This document shows positions 22,858-34,584 of a DNA stretch of 51,327 nt, one piece after another. Each line of letters opens with the position of its first letter. Position 1 is the stretch's first letter. A program made the position numbers and the translations under genes. The DNA is from JAUQQI01 sp042408785 (GTDB taxonomy: Bacteria > Chloroflexota > Dehalococcoidia > JAUQQI01). The notes below the pieces were generated by a model. The model was given only the letters and a program-made list of their open reading frames with translations. It was not told where the DNA came from and ran no database searches. The stretch is from the NCBI GenBank assembly GCA_042408785.1, contig JBHOQU010000054.1, positions 1-51,327 on the forward strand, in the 5' to 3' direction.

Positions 22858-24557
22858 GACCGCAAATCGCTTAAGACTTCCAGCACGAGGCTGTCGGGCA
22901 CATCCGGGCGGATGACGACCTCGCCGATGCGCCGGAGCAGGACCCAGCGGGGCCGTCCGCCGGCAACTTTTTTATCGTAGTAAATCCGGTCGACCAGGGC
23001 GGCCGGCTCCACCCCGGGGGGAAGCCGGACCGGCAGGCCGAAGTCCTCGAGCAGACCTTCGACCTGGTCGGCAACCTCCCGGGCGAGCAGGCCCACGGCC
23101 ACGCTCAGCCGGGCGGCCGCCACCATCCCGATGGCCACGGCCTCCCCGTGGCGGATGCGCCCGTAGCCGAGGACGGCTTCGAGGGCGTGGCCGACGGTGT
23201 GGCCGAAGTTGAGGACCATTCGCAGGCCGGTGCGCTCGTGCTCGTCCTGGCTTACAACCCAGGCCTTGATGGCGACGCTGCGGCCGACCAGGGCGGGAGT
23301 GGTTTCCGGGTCCAGGTTGGTGGCCGCCCGGCCGCCTACCCGGCAAAACTCCCCGAAAAGCTCCGGGTCCAGGATTACCGCATGTTTTATGACCTCGGCC
23401 CAGCCGGCGATAAGCTCGCCGGGGGGCAGGGTTGTGAGCAGCTCGGTGTCGGCCAGCACCAGCCGGGGCGGGTGAAAAGCCCCCACCAGGTTCTTGGCCA
23501 CCGGCAGGTTCACGGCCACCTTGCCCCCCACGGCCGCATCTACCATGCCCAGCAGGGAGGTGGGCACCTGCACCAGCGGCAGACCCCGAAGGTAGGTGGC
23601 GGCCACGAAGCCCCCCAGGTCCCCGACTACTCCGCCCCCGAAGGCGACGATTAAATCTTGCCGTTCGGCCCGGCCCCGGCTGAGCTCCCCGTAGAGGCGC
23701 TCGGCCTCGGCCAGGGATTTATGCTCTTCGCCGGGCTCCACCGGGAGGGGCCGGCACTCGAGGCGGGCGGCGGCCAGGCAGGCCCGAAGCCGGTCACCCC
23801 AGAGCTCCCAGACCGACCGGTCGGCGACGACCCAGGCCCGGCCCCCCAGGCCGGCGGCCCGGATGCGCCAGCCGAGTTCGGCCAGGTTGCCCCAGCCGAC
23901 GTAGACCGGGTAATCCCCGGCCGACGAGCGGACAACGCAGACGGCCCCGGCATCCGGGCAGTAGGGGGCAAGCCCCTCCCGGCCGGCCCCCGGCCAGCCT
24001 CCGGCGTCGGCTTCGGCCCAGTCCAGCCGGGGTCCCAGCAGCTCCCAGGCCCGGACCACCTCGGCGGCCGCCTCCTCGGGGGTGAGCAGGTCGGTCTGCA
24101 CCACCCAGTCAGCGGTGGCGTAGAAGGGCTGCCGGTACTCTTTAAGGCCGGCGATGCGGGCCGCCGGGTCTGGTCCGGCCAGGAGGGGTCGGGTCGGGGC
24201 AAGGCCGGCCAGCCGCCCGGCGATGGTTTCGGGGCGGGCCTCAAGGCAGACCACCAGGCCCGTCTCGGCCATGAGCCGGCGGTTCTCGGGCCGGAGCACG
24301 ACCCCGCCGCCGGTGGCCACTACCAGACCCCTCTGCGTCCCCAGCCGGCGCAGGGCTTCCGCCTCGTACCGGCGGAAGGCTTCTTCCCCCTCGGCCCTGA
24401 AAATTTCGGGAACCGGCCGGCCGACTTCCCGCTCGATTTCGGCGTCCAGGTCCACGAACCGGAATCCGAGCCTTTGGGCGACCAGGGCGCCGACGGTGGA
24501 CTTACCTGTCCCGGAAAAGCCTGTAAGGTAGATGTTGCGGGGGTTGCGACTGCCCAT
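22854..24557 (-). CDS. aroKB: Bifunctional shikimate kinase / 3-dehydroquinate synthase
   Basis: The 567-residue product is a fusion. Residues 1-175 are shikimate kinase: P-loop GFSGTGKST, DLDAEIE, FRRYE, ATGGGVV and the lid RPLL. Residues about 210-560 are dehydroquinate synthase: GGGVVGDLGGFVAATYLRG, PTSLLGMVDAAVGGK, and zinc ligands in GWAEVIKH, NFGHTVGHALE and RHGEAVAIG. It covers steps 2 and 5 of the shikimate pathway. Steps 4 and 7 (aroE, aroC) are encoded on the same strand upstream, past a coiled-coil gene and a pseudogene that probably interrupted a continuous aro operon. A TAGAAT box at 24566-24571 may act as a weak separate promoter. Confidence 0.96.
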   Translation of the reverse strand: MGSRNPRNIYLTGFSGTGKSTVGALVAQRLGFRFVDLDAEIEREVGRPVPEIFRAEGEEAFRRYEAEALRRLGTQRGLVVATGGGVVLRPENRRLMAETGLVVCLEARPETIAGRLAGLAPTRPLLAGPDPAARIAGLKEYRQPFYATADWVVQTDLLTPEEAAAEVVRAWELLGPRLDWAEADAGGWPGAGREGLAPYCPDAGAVCVVRSSAGDYPVYVGWGNLAELGWRIRAAGLGGRAWVVADRSVWELWGDRLRACLAAARLECRPLPVEPGEEHKSLAEAERLYGELSRGRAERQDLIVAFGGGVVGDLGGFVAATYLRGLPLVQVPTSLLGMVDAAVGGKVAVNLPVAKNLVGAFHPPRLVLADTELLTTLPPGELIAGWAEVIKHAVILDPELFGEFCRVGGRAATNLDPETTPALVGRSVAIKAWVVSQDEHERTGLRMVLNFGHTVGHALEAVLGYGRIRHGEAVAIGMVAAARLSVAVGLLAREVADQVEGLLEDFGLPVRLPPGVEPAALVDRIYYDKKVAGGRPRWVLLRRIGEVVIRPDVPDSLVLEVLSDLRS

Positions 24558-24594
24558 TTGAGATTATTCTAACAGGGCCGTCCCGGCGACCGGC

Positions 24595-25467
24595 TCAGGC
24601 CGTGGCGCCGTCGGTTATGACAATTACATTTTGCTGCTGCCCAAGCTCTTCGGCGGCCGGGAGAAGCCTGTGGCCGGCCACCACGGGCTGGGCTTCCACC
24701 CTAAGGAAGCGGGCCAGGAGGTCTGCCGACTTTACCGCCCGCTCGATATCCTGGTCGTCGATGGTGCTGGAGACCTCGACGGCCAGCCAGATTTCCCGGC
24801 CCTGCCTTCGGGCCTGAACAAACAGGTCGGTTCGCAGCAGGCGAAGCCGGTCCTCCGGGCCGATAAGACCCTGCTCTTCCAGGTCGTCCAGCTGGCTGGC
24901 CACCTCTTCGATGGGGACGACCCTTACCCGGCGGAAGCCGGCTTGACCGAAGATGGCGGGTGCCCGCTCCCGGTAGTAGCGCTCTAAGTCCCGGCCTTCC
25001 AGTCTGCCCACCCGAATTTCGAGGCGGTCGACCCGGGCGATGAGGGCCTGAAGGGCCGCCTCAGTCTTTGCCTGGGCCTCGGTCAACTGAGCGACGGCTT
25101 CTTCGAGGCGCCCCACCCGCTCCTCGGTGCGGGCCTGGGCTTCGGCCAGGCGGGCCAGGGCCTCTTCGACCCGGGCCAGCCGGTCCTCAACCTGGCCGAC
25201 CCGCTCTTCCAGGCGGGTTACCCGCTCCTCGGTGCGGGCCTGGGCTTCGGCTAAGGCCTCGACCCGGGCCGCAAGCTCTTCGAGCCGGCGGGTAAGCTCC
25301 TCCAGCTGCCGCTGGGTCCGGTCCTGGGCTTCGGCCAGCTCCCGAACAAGCTCGGGAAGGCGCAAAAGCTCATCCGAAAGAATCAGCCGCCGCAGCTCGG
25401 CCCGCCACTCGGGGTGGGCTTCCAGCAGCCTCACCAGGTCGTGAAAATCCCGAACGTCAAAAGGCAT
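24595..25467 (-). CDS. Coiled-coil protein with PD-(D/E)XK-like C-terminal domain
   Basis: The 290-residue product starts at ATG 25467; an upstream open extension is unlikely to be translated. After a short helical start (RDFHDLVRLLEAHPEWR), residues 45-165 form a long coiled coil of repeated units such as EAQARTEERV with RLEE. The C-terminal 110 residues look like a nuclease-type fold with LRTDLFVQAR and WLAVEVSSTIDD, reminiscent of an E-x-x-x motif of PD-(D/E)XK enzymes. Similar proteins (DUF3782-like) are frequent in thermophiles, often in many copies, with no proven function. It lies between aroC/aroE and aroKB. Confidence 0.75.
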   Translation of the reverse strand: MPFDVRDFHDLVRLLEAHPEWRAELRRLILSDELLRLPELVRELAEAQDRTQRQLEELTRRLEELAARVEALAEAQARTEERVTRLEERVGQVEDRLARVEEALARLAEAQARTEERVGRLEEAVAQLTEAQAKTEAALQALIARVDRLEIRVGRLEGRDLERYYRERAPAIFGQAGFRRVRVVPIEEVASQLDDLEEQGLIGPEDRLRLLRTDLFVQARRQGREIWLAVEVSSTIDDQDIERAVKSADLLARFLRVEAQPVVAGHRLLPAAEELGQQQNVIVITDGATA

Positions 25468-25566
25468 ACCTGCTTTCCCTACCCGAAATTGTAGCGGCAT
25501 TCGGACAACTTTGCCACTTTGAAACCTGCCCAGCGAAGGGGTCCAGGTTGTGCTATAACGGTCCGG

Positions 25567-26690
25567 ATGGTCGCCCGGGTGCCACGCAGTCCGACTCTGG
25601 TTGCGGTCGTGGTGGGGTTTGTTCTGGGGTTGGGTCTGTTTGTCTGGTCGGCGAATTTCTCGGGCTGGGATTTCCGTAATAACCTCTGGGGGCCGGCTCA
25701 CCTGATCTGGCGCGGCCAGTCGCCGTATGCTGTCCATCGCCTCTTTCCGGACGGTAGCAATGCCATCTGGATCCCCCAGGCGATTGGGTTCTTGCTCCCC
25801 GGGGTCTACTCCCACAGCGGCAGGCTTCGAACGCCTGGCTTTTGATTAATCTGGGCGCTCTGGCGGTCCTGAACTGGCACCTGCTGCAGGGAGCCGGAGG
25901 GGCAAATCCGGAACCTGGGCATCTTGGGGTCGTTTTGTTGGCCTCCGCGCTGTTCCTTCCCACCATTCAACATCTCGTTCTTGGGCAGATTGATTTATTG
26001 ATAGCGCTAGGTCTGATACTCGGCGCAAGAGTTATAACAAATAAGCCGCTATTATCATCCGCGTTATATGTATTTGGCCTAACCAAACCCTAGGTATGCA
26101 TGGTGATAATACCCACAATGTTAGGTTATTTGCTTTTGCAGAAACGCTTCAATCAGGCACTGATATTCGTAGCAGGTGTTTTGGCCGCCAGCTTGCTTAT
26201 GACCGTCCCGCTCTGGATAGCCGATAGTGCCTGGTGGGTGGACCCGATCGCGAATTTTCGTCGAAATACCCAATGGGAGTAGCCTTCAGCGTGGTGGCTT
26301 ATTCACTCCCAGCTGGGCTCGCCCGTAATGGCGCTGGGAGTTATTGGGCTGCTCCTGGCAGGCTCCATTGTGTTGGCGATTGAGATTTCTAAAAAGACCG
26401 GACCTGTCCAGGGGACGGTATGGGGCCTCGCTTTAACGACCGTTGCCGGGACATACCTGTGGAGCTGGGATTTCGTCCTCCTCTTGCCCTTATTTATCGA
26501 CACCGCGGCCCGGGTCAGACGACCGGAAGGAATTATCGGCCTCGCGAGTGTCTGGCTGGGTGTTGTCGTTTTCGGGCTGCTTTCTCTTCAGCCGGGCCCG
26601 GCCGGCGACGCCCGGCTGTGGTGGCTGCCGTACTGGGTCTTCTTCGGGCTGGTTCTCTGCCGCCGCTGGGTGGGGCCGGCCGGAAGCTAA
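25567..26690 (+). pseudogene. Broken GT87-like polytopic glycosyltransferase
   Basis: Successive fragments read as one multi-pass membrane protein of about 370 residues, with early WDFRNNLWGPAHLIWRG and NAIWIPQAIGFLLP resembling family 87 mannosyltransferases. A frameshift lies in the CCCCGGGG run around 25797-25805; the correct continuation, GLLPQRQASNAWLLINLG, is in another frame. After that the frame is interrupted by two TAG codons, at 26091-26093 and 26280-26282, each one transition from CAG (Gln). An extended -10 (TG-C-TATAAC, 25551-25559) lies upstream. The DNA between about 25980 and 26300 is distinctly less GC-rich than its surroundings. The gene is inserted within the aro cluster. 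Confidence 0.8.
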
Positions 26691-27847
26691 ATCCAGGTGC
26701 GCCTAAGGTAGTGCTCGTAGCTGGCCCGGATGTCGTCGATGTGGTCGCCGCCGAACTTTTCTAAAAACGCCACCGCCAGCACCCAGGCCAGCACCGCCTC
26801 CCCGATCACCCCCGCCGCCGGCACCACGCACACGTCCGACCGCTCGTAGGGGGCCAGGATGGGCTCGCCGGTGAGCAGGTCGGCGCTGGGGAGGGGATTT
26901 GCCAGGGTGGGGATAGGCTTTATCGCAACCCGCACCACGATGGGTTCGCCGTTGCTTATCCCGCCCACGATCCCACCGGCCCGGTTCGTCCGGTGCCGCC
27001 AGACCTTCCGACCGGGCTTGGTAGGATGCTCCACGGCCTCGATGACATCATGAACCTGCGAGCCAGGCAGTCCGGCCAGGGCAAACCCGCCCCCGAATTC
27101 CACCGCCTTGGCGGCGTTGATGCTCAGCATCGCCTGGGCAATAAGGCCGTCCAGCTTGCGGTCCCACTGGGCGTAGCTGCCCAGGCCGATGGGTACGCCG
27201 GTGGCGATGACCTCGAAAACCCCGCCCACCGTATCGTGGGCCCGCTTGGCCGCATTTATCGCCTCGAGCATCTGGGCCTCGGCCACCGGGTCGCCGCACC
27301 GGACCGGCGATTCCTCGACCCTCGACCAGTCGACCCGCTCGGGGTCGACCTTCACCGGGCCGATCTGGACGGTGTGGCTTTTAAACTGCATCCCGAATTC
27401 TTCCAGCAGCCGCCGGGCCACGGTGCCGGCCGCAACCCGGGCCGCCGTTTCCCGGGCACTGGCCCGCTCGATCACATTGCGAACGTCCCGGTGGCCGTAT
27501 TTTACGGCCCCGGTCAGGTCGGCGTGGCCCGGCCGCAGGCGGGTAACCGGCGGCACCTCCGATTCCGGCGGGGTAACGCTCATAACTTCCTGCCAGTTCT
27601 CCCAATCCCGGTTGCGGACCCAGAGGGCGATGGGGCTGCCGATGGTGCGGCCGTGACGGACTCCGGCCGTGATCTCGGCCCAGTCCTGCTCGATCTTCAT
27701 GCGGCCGCCCCGGCCGTAGCCCCACTGCCGCCGCCGGAGCTGAACGGCGATATATTCCTCGTCGAGGGGCAGGCCGGCCGGAATCCCCTCGATGATGACC
27801 GTAAGACCCTTACCGTGGGACTCGCCCGCCGTCAGAAACCGAAGCAT
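26687..27847 (-). CDS. aroC: Chorismate synthase
   Basis: The 386-residue product has the chorismate synthase signatures GESHGKGL at the start, GRGGRMKIEQD, the RPGHADLTGAVKYGHRDVRN segment with ERASARETAARVAAG, and a late GIVGGISNGEPI. It converts EPSP to chorismate using reduced FMN. The start overlaps the end of aroE by 38 bases, and the stop overlaps that of the convergent pseudogene. Confidence 0.98.
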   Translation of the reverse strand: MLRFLTAGESHGKGLTVIIEGIPAGLPLDEEYIAVQLRRRQWGYGRGGRMKIEQDWAEITAGVRHGRTIGSPIALWVRNRDWENWQEVMSVTPPESEVPPVTRLRPGHADLTGAVKYGHRDVRNVIERASARETAARVAAGTVARRLLEEFGMQFKSHTVQIGPVKVDPERVDWSRVEESPVRCGDPVAEAQMLEAINAAKRAHDTVGGVFEVIATGVPIGLGSYAQWDRKLDGLIAQAMLSINAAKAVEFGGGFALAGLPGSQVHDVIEAVEHPTKPGRKVWRHRTNRAGGIVGGISNGEPIVVRVAIKPIPTLANPLPSADLLTGEPILAPYERSDVCVVPAAGVIGEAVLAWVLAVAFLEKFGGDHIDDIRASYEHYLRRTWI

Positions 27848-28697
27848 CGTCGAACTCCGCCAGGGCCCGCCGGGCCGCCTCTAACATCACCCCGACCGGG
27901 GCCTCCCGGCCGGTCCAGAGCCGGAAGGCGGCCGCCCCCTGGTGGACCAGCATTGTAAGGCCGGTGATGGGCCGGACCCCCCGTTCCCGGACGGCCCTCA
28001 GCCACGGGGTTTCCGGAGGATTATACACCAGGTCGTAGGCAAAGCTGCCGGGGGCCAGACACTCGGGGGCCAGGGGCATCTGGCCGGCCAGGGGTGTCCC
28101 GGCCGTCCCCACCGGGGTGCAGTTGATAACCAAAACGCAGGCCCGGGCGTATTCACAAAGCTCGTCCTCGGCTATCGCCCGCAGCCGGGTCGCCGGACCC
28201 CGAGCCGAAAACCTGCGCACCAGCCGCTCCGCCCGCTGCGGCCGCCGGTTAAAGACGCCGACTTCGGCCAGGCCCAGGCCCAGCAGTCCGAAGAGGACGG
28301 CGGCGGCCGCCCCGCCCGCCCCCAGAATCAGGGCCCGGGCCCCGGCAAAATCCTGCCCGGGCGGCAGGCCGGCCAGGAAGCCGGCCACGTCGGTGTTGTG
28401 GCCCGTAAGCCTGCCCCCGGCCGCAACCACGGTGTTCACGGCCCCCACCGCGACCGCCTCCGGGGCCAGCTCGTCTAGCAGGGGCACGACCGTCTCCTTG
28501 TGGGGGATCGTCACGTTCACCCCCAGCCAGCCCCCCGCCCGAAGCCGGCCCACAAAAGCCTCGAGGTCCTCGGGTCTTACCTCCCACGCCCGGTACTCCA
28601 CGGGCAGGCCCAGGTGGTCGAAGGCGGCCTGCTGCATCGCCGGCGAAACGCTGTGCTTTACCGGGAACCCGACCACCCCGGCCTTAAGCCTGGTCAT
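27810..28697 (-). CDS. aroE: Shikimate dehydrogenase
   Basis: The 295-residue product carries the shikimate-binding FPVKHSVSPAM, catalytic Lys in NVTIPHKE, HNTDVAGF, and the NADP-binding LILGAGGAAAAVLFGLL with NRRPQRAERL. It reduces 3-dehydroshikimate to shikimate. It sits between mltG and aroC on the same strand and overlaps aroC. Confidence 0.96.
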   Translation of the reverse strand: MTRLKAGVVGFPVKHSVSPAMQQAAFDHLGLPVEYRAWEVRPEDLEAFVGRLRAGGWLGVNVTIPHKETVVPLLDELAPEAVAVGAVNTVVAAGGRLTGHNTDVAGFLAGLPPGQDFAGARALILGAGGAAAAVLFGLLGLGLAEVGVFNRRPQRAERLVRRFSARGPATRLRAIAEDELCEYARACVLVINCTPVGTAGTPLAGQMPLAPECLAPGSFAYDLVYNPPETPWLRAVRERGVRPITGLTMLVHQGAAAFRLWTGREAPVGVMLEAARRALAEFDDASVSDGGRVPR

Positions 28698-28700
28698 GGG

Positions 28701-29771
28701 CTAGCGTCCTACCTCCCGAACGTTGCGCAGGTGCTCCTCCCAGGTGGCGGCGAAGCGGTGGTGCCGGCCGTCCCGGTCCAGGACGAAGTAAAGATAGGGG
28801 GTTTCCGGGGCCTCGGCCACGGCCCGGATGGAGGCGAACCCAGGGTTGCAGATGGGGCCGGGCGGAAGGCCCGGGTATTTATAGGTGTTGTACGCCGAGT
28901 CGACCTGCAGATCCTCAAGGGTAAGCTCGGTCTTCCAGTAGCCGAAGCGGGCCACGTTTAAGGGGTCCAGGGCCAGGGCGTACTGGACGGTGGGGTCGGC
29001 CTCCAGCCGCATCCCCAGCCGGACCCGGTTAAGAAAGACCGAGGCGATGAGGGGCCGCTCTTGGTCAACTTTGGCCTCCCGCTCCACGATGGAGGCGAGG
29101 GTGAGCAGGCCGTGGACGGAGAGGCCCCGGGTGGCCGCCTTCGCCCGGACCTCCGGGGTGAGCTTGGCTTCCAGGTTATCCAGCATCAGCCGGAAGACCA
29201 CCTCGGGACCGTGGTCCCAGCCAACTATATAAGTGTCGGGCATCAGGTAGCCCTCCAGGGAGGCATCCGGCGGCTTTTCCCGGAGCACCGGGTGGTCCAG
29301 GCGGCCCGGCACCAGCCAGGCCCGGGCCTCCTCCACGGGCCGGCCCAGGGCCTCGGCCACCGTGGCGGCCACCTCTTCGGTCCGGAGGCCTTCCGGAACC
29401 GTTACCCGCCGAACCCGGTTCCGGCCGCTGGTTAAAAGCTCCAGCAGGTCGTGCACCGTGGGGTTGGCGGGGATGGCGTACTCCCCGGGCTGGAGTTTTA
29501 CGTCCTTCCCCTCCAGGCTGGCCAGAATCCGAAAGTAGTGGGGACTCCAGACCAGCCCGGCCGCAAAGAGGCGGTCGGCCACACTGCCGGCGGTCTCCCC
29601 CGGCCGGATGACGAAGAGGGCCGGGCCGCCCGGGGCCGGCCGGTCCAGGCCGGCCAGGAGGGCCTCCGGGTCCGGAGCCACACCCAGGCCGAAAAGGAGA
29701 AGGCCGGCGACGGCCGGCAGAAGCGGGATGAGAAGACAGCCGGCCGGAAGGCCGTGCCGGGGCCGGTTCAT
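28701..29771 (-). CDS. mltG: Endolytic murein transglycosylase MltG
   Basis: The 356-residue product has one N-terminal membrane helix (about residues 10-30), a LysM-like region (IRPGETAGSVADRL) and the YceG catalytic domain with the catalytic Glu in LASIVEREAK, plus LEADPTVQYAL and NTYKYPGLPPGPI. It cuts nascent peptidoglycan strands and thus sets glycan length. It overlaps ruvX by four bases and lies three bases from aroE. Confidence 0.95.
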   Translation of the reverse strand: MNRPRHGLPAGCLLIPLLPAVAGLLLFGLGVAPDPEALLAGLDRPAPGGPALFVIRPGETAGSVADRLFAAGLVWSPHYFRILASLEGKDVKLQPGEYAIPANPTVHDLLELLTSGRNRVRRVTVPEGLRTEEVAATVAEALGRPVEEARAWLVPGRLDHPVLREKPPDASLEGYLMPDTYIVGWDHGPEVVFRLMLDNLEAKLTPEVRAKAATRGLSVHGLLTLASIVEREAKVDQERPLIASVFLNRVRLGMRLEADPTVQYALALDPLNVARFGYWKTELTLEDLQVDSAYNTYKYPGLPPGPICNPGFASIRAVAEAPETPYLYFVLDRDGRHHRFAATWEEHLRNVREVGR

Positions 29772-30199
29772 CGCTCCGTTTCGGCCCGGCGGCGCCGGGA
29801 ATCTAAATAGCCCTGGAGCATAAAGGCCGCCGCGGCCGCGTCCAGCCGGCCCCGCATCGTCCGGCTGTCGTAGCCGCCCGCCTGCAGAAGGCGGGCCGCC
29901 CCGACGGTGGAGAGGCGCTCGTCCCAGGTCTCGACCGGCACGGGGCTTCGCCGGCGGAGGGCTTCGGCAAATTCCAGGACCTCCCGGGCCTGCGGGCCGA
30001 GTTCGCCCCCCAGGCTCACCGGCAGGCCCACGACGATGAGCTCGGCCTGCTGTTCCCGGCAGATGTCTAAAACCCGGCGGATAGCCCCCTTAAGGCTGCG
30101 AACCTCGATTACTTCCAGGGGGCTGGCAATAAGGCCGGTCGGGTCGCTTACGGCGACCCCGATCCGGCGGCGGCCGACGTCAAGGCCAAGGACCCTCAT
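29768..30199 (-). CDS. ruvX: RuvX/YqgF Holliday junction resolvase-like nuclease
   Basis: The 143-residue product starts MRVLGLDVGRRRIGVAVSDP, the RNase H-like first strand and catalytic Asp of YqgF. It continues with IVVGLPVSLGGELG and the late DERLSTVGA and DAAAAAFMLQGYL. The family has been linked to Holliday junction resolution and to pre-16S rRNA maturation. It lies between the membrane protein gene and mltG with four-base overlaps on both sides. Confidence 0.94.
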   Translation of the reverse strand: MRVLGLDVGRRRIGVAVSDPTGLIASPLEVIEVRSLKGAIRRVLDICREQQAELIVVGLPVSLGGELGPQAREVLEFAEALRRRSPVPVETWDERLSTVGAARLLQAGGYDSRTMRGRLDAAAAAFMLQGYLDSRRRRAETER

Positions 30200-31420
30200 C
30201 GGGGGGCGGGGGGGAGCGGGGGCTGACGGACCTCGACCTCGATCCGGTTGCCCATTGCGGGTAGGCGGCCCAGGGGGAACCGGTAAACCTCGATGACGGG
30301 CTCCTCGGCCAGCCGGAACCGCTCGGCCACCAGCCGGGCCGCCTCGGAGGCGGAGCGTCCCCGAACCAGCGACCGCACCTGCTCCGGGTCCACCGGCTCA
30401 AAGGCCACCCCCCGGCCGAACATCTCGAAGACAACGGCATCTTCGTCGGCGGCCGCCATTCCCCCCGGCCGCACTTCCACCTGCTCCCCAAGCCGCTGGC
30501 CGGCCGGCACCTGGCGGGCCAGGGCGGCCCGAACCACCTCATTGGCCTGCTGGCCGTCGAAGGCAAGGGCCTCGATGCGCACCCGGGCTTTTAAGGTGAG
30601 GGTTGAAGCCGGCTCGGCCAGCCGGCGGTCGAAATCCTCGCCGGCCAGGGCCACCCGGACCGTCTGGGGAAAGATCTGGTCGTTGGGGGCCTTTACGTTC
30701 CAGAGGATGGCCATCGCCTGCTCCCGGGCCCGGTCCAGCACCACCGTCCGGGCCCGGTCCCGGTCGGCCGCCGTCACGGCCTGCCCGGCCACCCGCACGG
30801 TCTGCTCCAGGTCCGTCTCGGCCGTGATAACCCGGGCCGGAATAATCGCCCTGTCCGGATCGACGGCAGTCGCACCCCGCCGGGCGGTGATGTTGACCGC
30901 GGCCTCCACCGGCCGCCCGTTGAGGGTCACCACCACCCGGGCCTGGGGCATGTAGAGGAGCAAAAATACCAGCCCCAGCAGGCCCACACTTATCAGCAAC
31001 CACCAGCGGGGCAGTTCGAACTGGAGGATGCCTGCCAGGTCGCCGGCCAGCTTCCGGGCAAAGGCCAGGGCAAGGACCGGCGGGGGAACGGCTTCCTCGT
31101 GGCTGCTTTCGGCCAGGAGGAGGCTGCGCCGGACCCGGAAGCCGCTCTCCTGGGCCAGCTCCCGGATGGTAGGGTCCCGGGAAACGATGATGAGCTCCCG
31201 GCCCAGGGCCTTGGCCTGCCGGTAAAGGAGCCGGATGCCCAGCTCATTTCGCAGGCAACGCAGGCCCGGGGGAACTACCAGGTAGACGGGGTTGCGGGTT
31301 GTCTGCTCCAGCCGGACCCGGACCGACCCCAGGTCATCCCGGGGGTCCAGCCGCACGATTTCGCCGCCTTTTGGGGGTCTTGTCGGCCGAAGCTGCTTTG
31401 CCTCCAGGTCTGCCGGAACC

Positions 31421-31428
<8 letters not shown>
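30196..31428 (-). CDS. Single-pass membrane protein with baseplate-J-like exterior
   Basis: The 410-residue product is taken from GTG 31428, which overlaps the alaS stop. The N-terminal cytoplasmic part (1-150) has a Rossmann-like pattern (ELGIRLLYRQAKALGRELIIVSRD). A transmembrane helix follows (about 172-192, LLISVGLLGLVFLLLYMP). The exterior region (about 195-410) shows beta-rich repeats like ARVVVTLNGRPVEAAVNI, resembling the baseplate J/gp47-like domain found in uncharacterised membrane proteins. Its function is unknown. The position between alaS and ruvX/mltG suggests an envelope role. Confidence 0.65.
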
Positions 31429-34063
<2,635 letters not shown>

Positions 34064-34228
34064 AGCTGACCCCCAACAATTTTAACTTAAGCGCGGGCGC
34101 GGGTTCTACGGCATTCCGCAGGGGTTGGCCTGAAGCAACAGGCAGTAGTCAGGCTGCCTGTAGGGCGGCAGTTCTGGCCAGCTGCCCCGGGGACGGCAAT
34201 GGGGCTATATAAGGCGCACGGCCGTGCC
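34064..34228 (-). promoter_or_regulatory. alaS leader and possible autoregulatory palindrome
   Basis: On the - strand a TATATA box (34206-34211) has no clear -35 hexamer. A perfect 12-bp palindrome GCACGGCCGTGC (34216-34227) occupies the spacer position. Downstream in the leader an 8-bp hairpin (34139-34146 with 34155-34162) and a second hairpin (about 34165-34185) could form. The T-box antiterminator sequence is not present. The E. coli enzyme represses its own gene at a palindrome near the start site, so a similar role is possible but unproven. Confidence 0.35.
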
Positions 34229-34276
34229 CCCCAGAATCAGGCCTGGAAGGGCCGGCTCCCTGAGCTAGGGCTCTTT

Positions 34277-34570
34277 TTACCCGCAGCCGCGGCGGCGCAC
34301 GACCTCCACGCAGGGCGAGGCCGGCCAGACTTCCACCGTCCCCGCCATGGTGAACGGCTGCATAAAGGCCTCAACCTTCGAGCGGTCGGCGGACTCCAGG
34401 ATCAGATACAGGGTGTGCTGGCCGTCGATAACGGCCTCCCCGTGGACCTTTATCCCGTGCCGCTGGGCATTGGCCTCACTCAGGTGGTCCAAAAGCATGT
34501 TCCCCATCTGCGGGTCCTGGGCCGGACACCGCTCGGCCGGATGCTGATGGCGAACGACGAACAGTCCCAC
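34277..34570 (-). CDS. Small alpha/beta protein, DUF3303-like
   Basis: The 97-residue product reads LFVVRHQHPAERCPA, then GEAVIDGQHTLYLILES and KVEAFMQPF. This looks like a dimeric alpha/beta-barrel protein of the DUF3303/YCII kind. Three Cys are present (ERCPA, SPCVEV, RRGCG), none in a classical metal motif. It starts with GTG behind AAGGAGGG. It is the last gene of the OsmC/di-iron/ABC operon, which suggests a role in handling the same compound; the function is unknown. Confidence 0.6.
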   Translation of the reverse strand: MGLFVVRHQHPAERCPAQDPQMGNMLLDHLSEANAQRHGIKVHGEAVIDGQHTLYLILESADRSKVEAFMQPFTMAGTVEVWPASPCVEVVRRRGCG

Positions 34571-34584
34571 AGTTGAACCCTCCT

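Noticed and set aside
25468..25815. N-terminal extension of the coiled-coil protein
   Set aside because: It runs through the promoter region and the opposing pseudogene with low-complexity composition; the ATG at 25467 gives the expected family start.
25567..26690. Recoding of UAG as an amino acid in the GT87-like gene
   Set aside because: There is also a frameshift in the same gene, and other genes in the window end at TAG normally; decay is simpler.
34064..34276. T-box riboswitch in the alaS leader
   Set aside because: The conserved antiterminator bulge sequence and a specifier loop are not visible, and there is no T-rich terminator before alaS.
34250..34280. Plus-strand terminator near the DUF3303-like gene (GAGC/GCTC hairpin with five T)
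   Set aside because: The stem has only about 4-5 bp, and no + strand gene lies upstream to be terminated.
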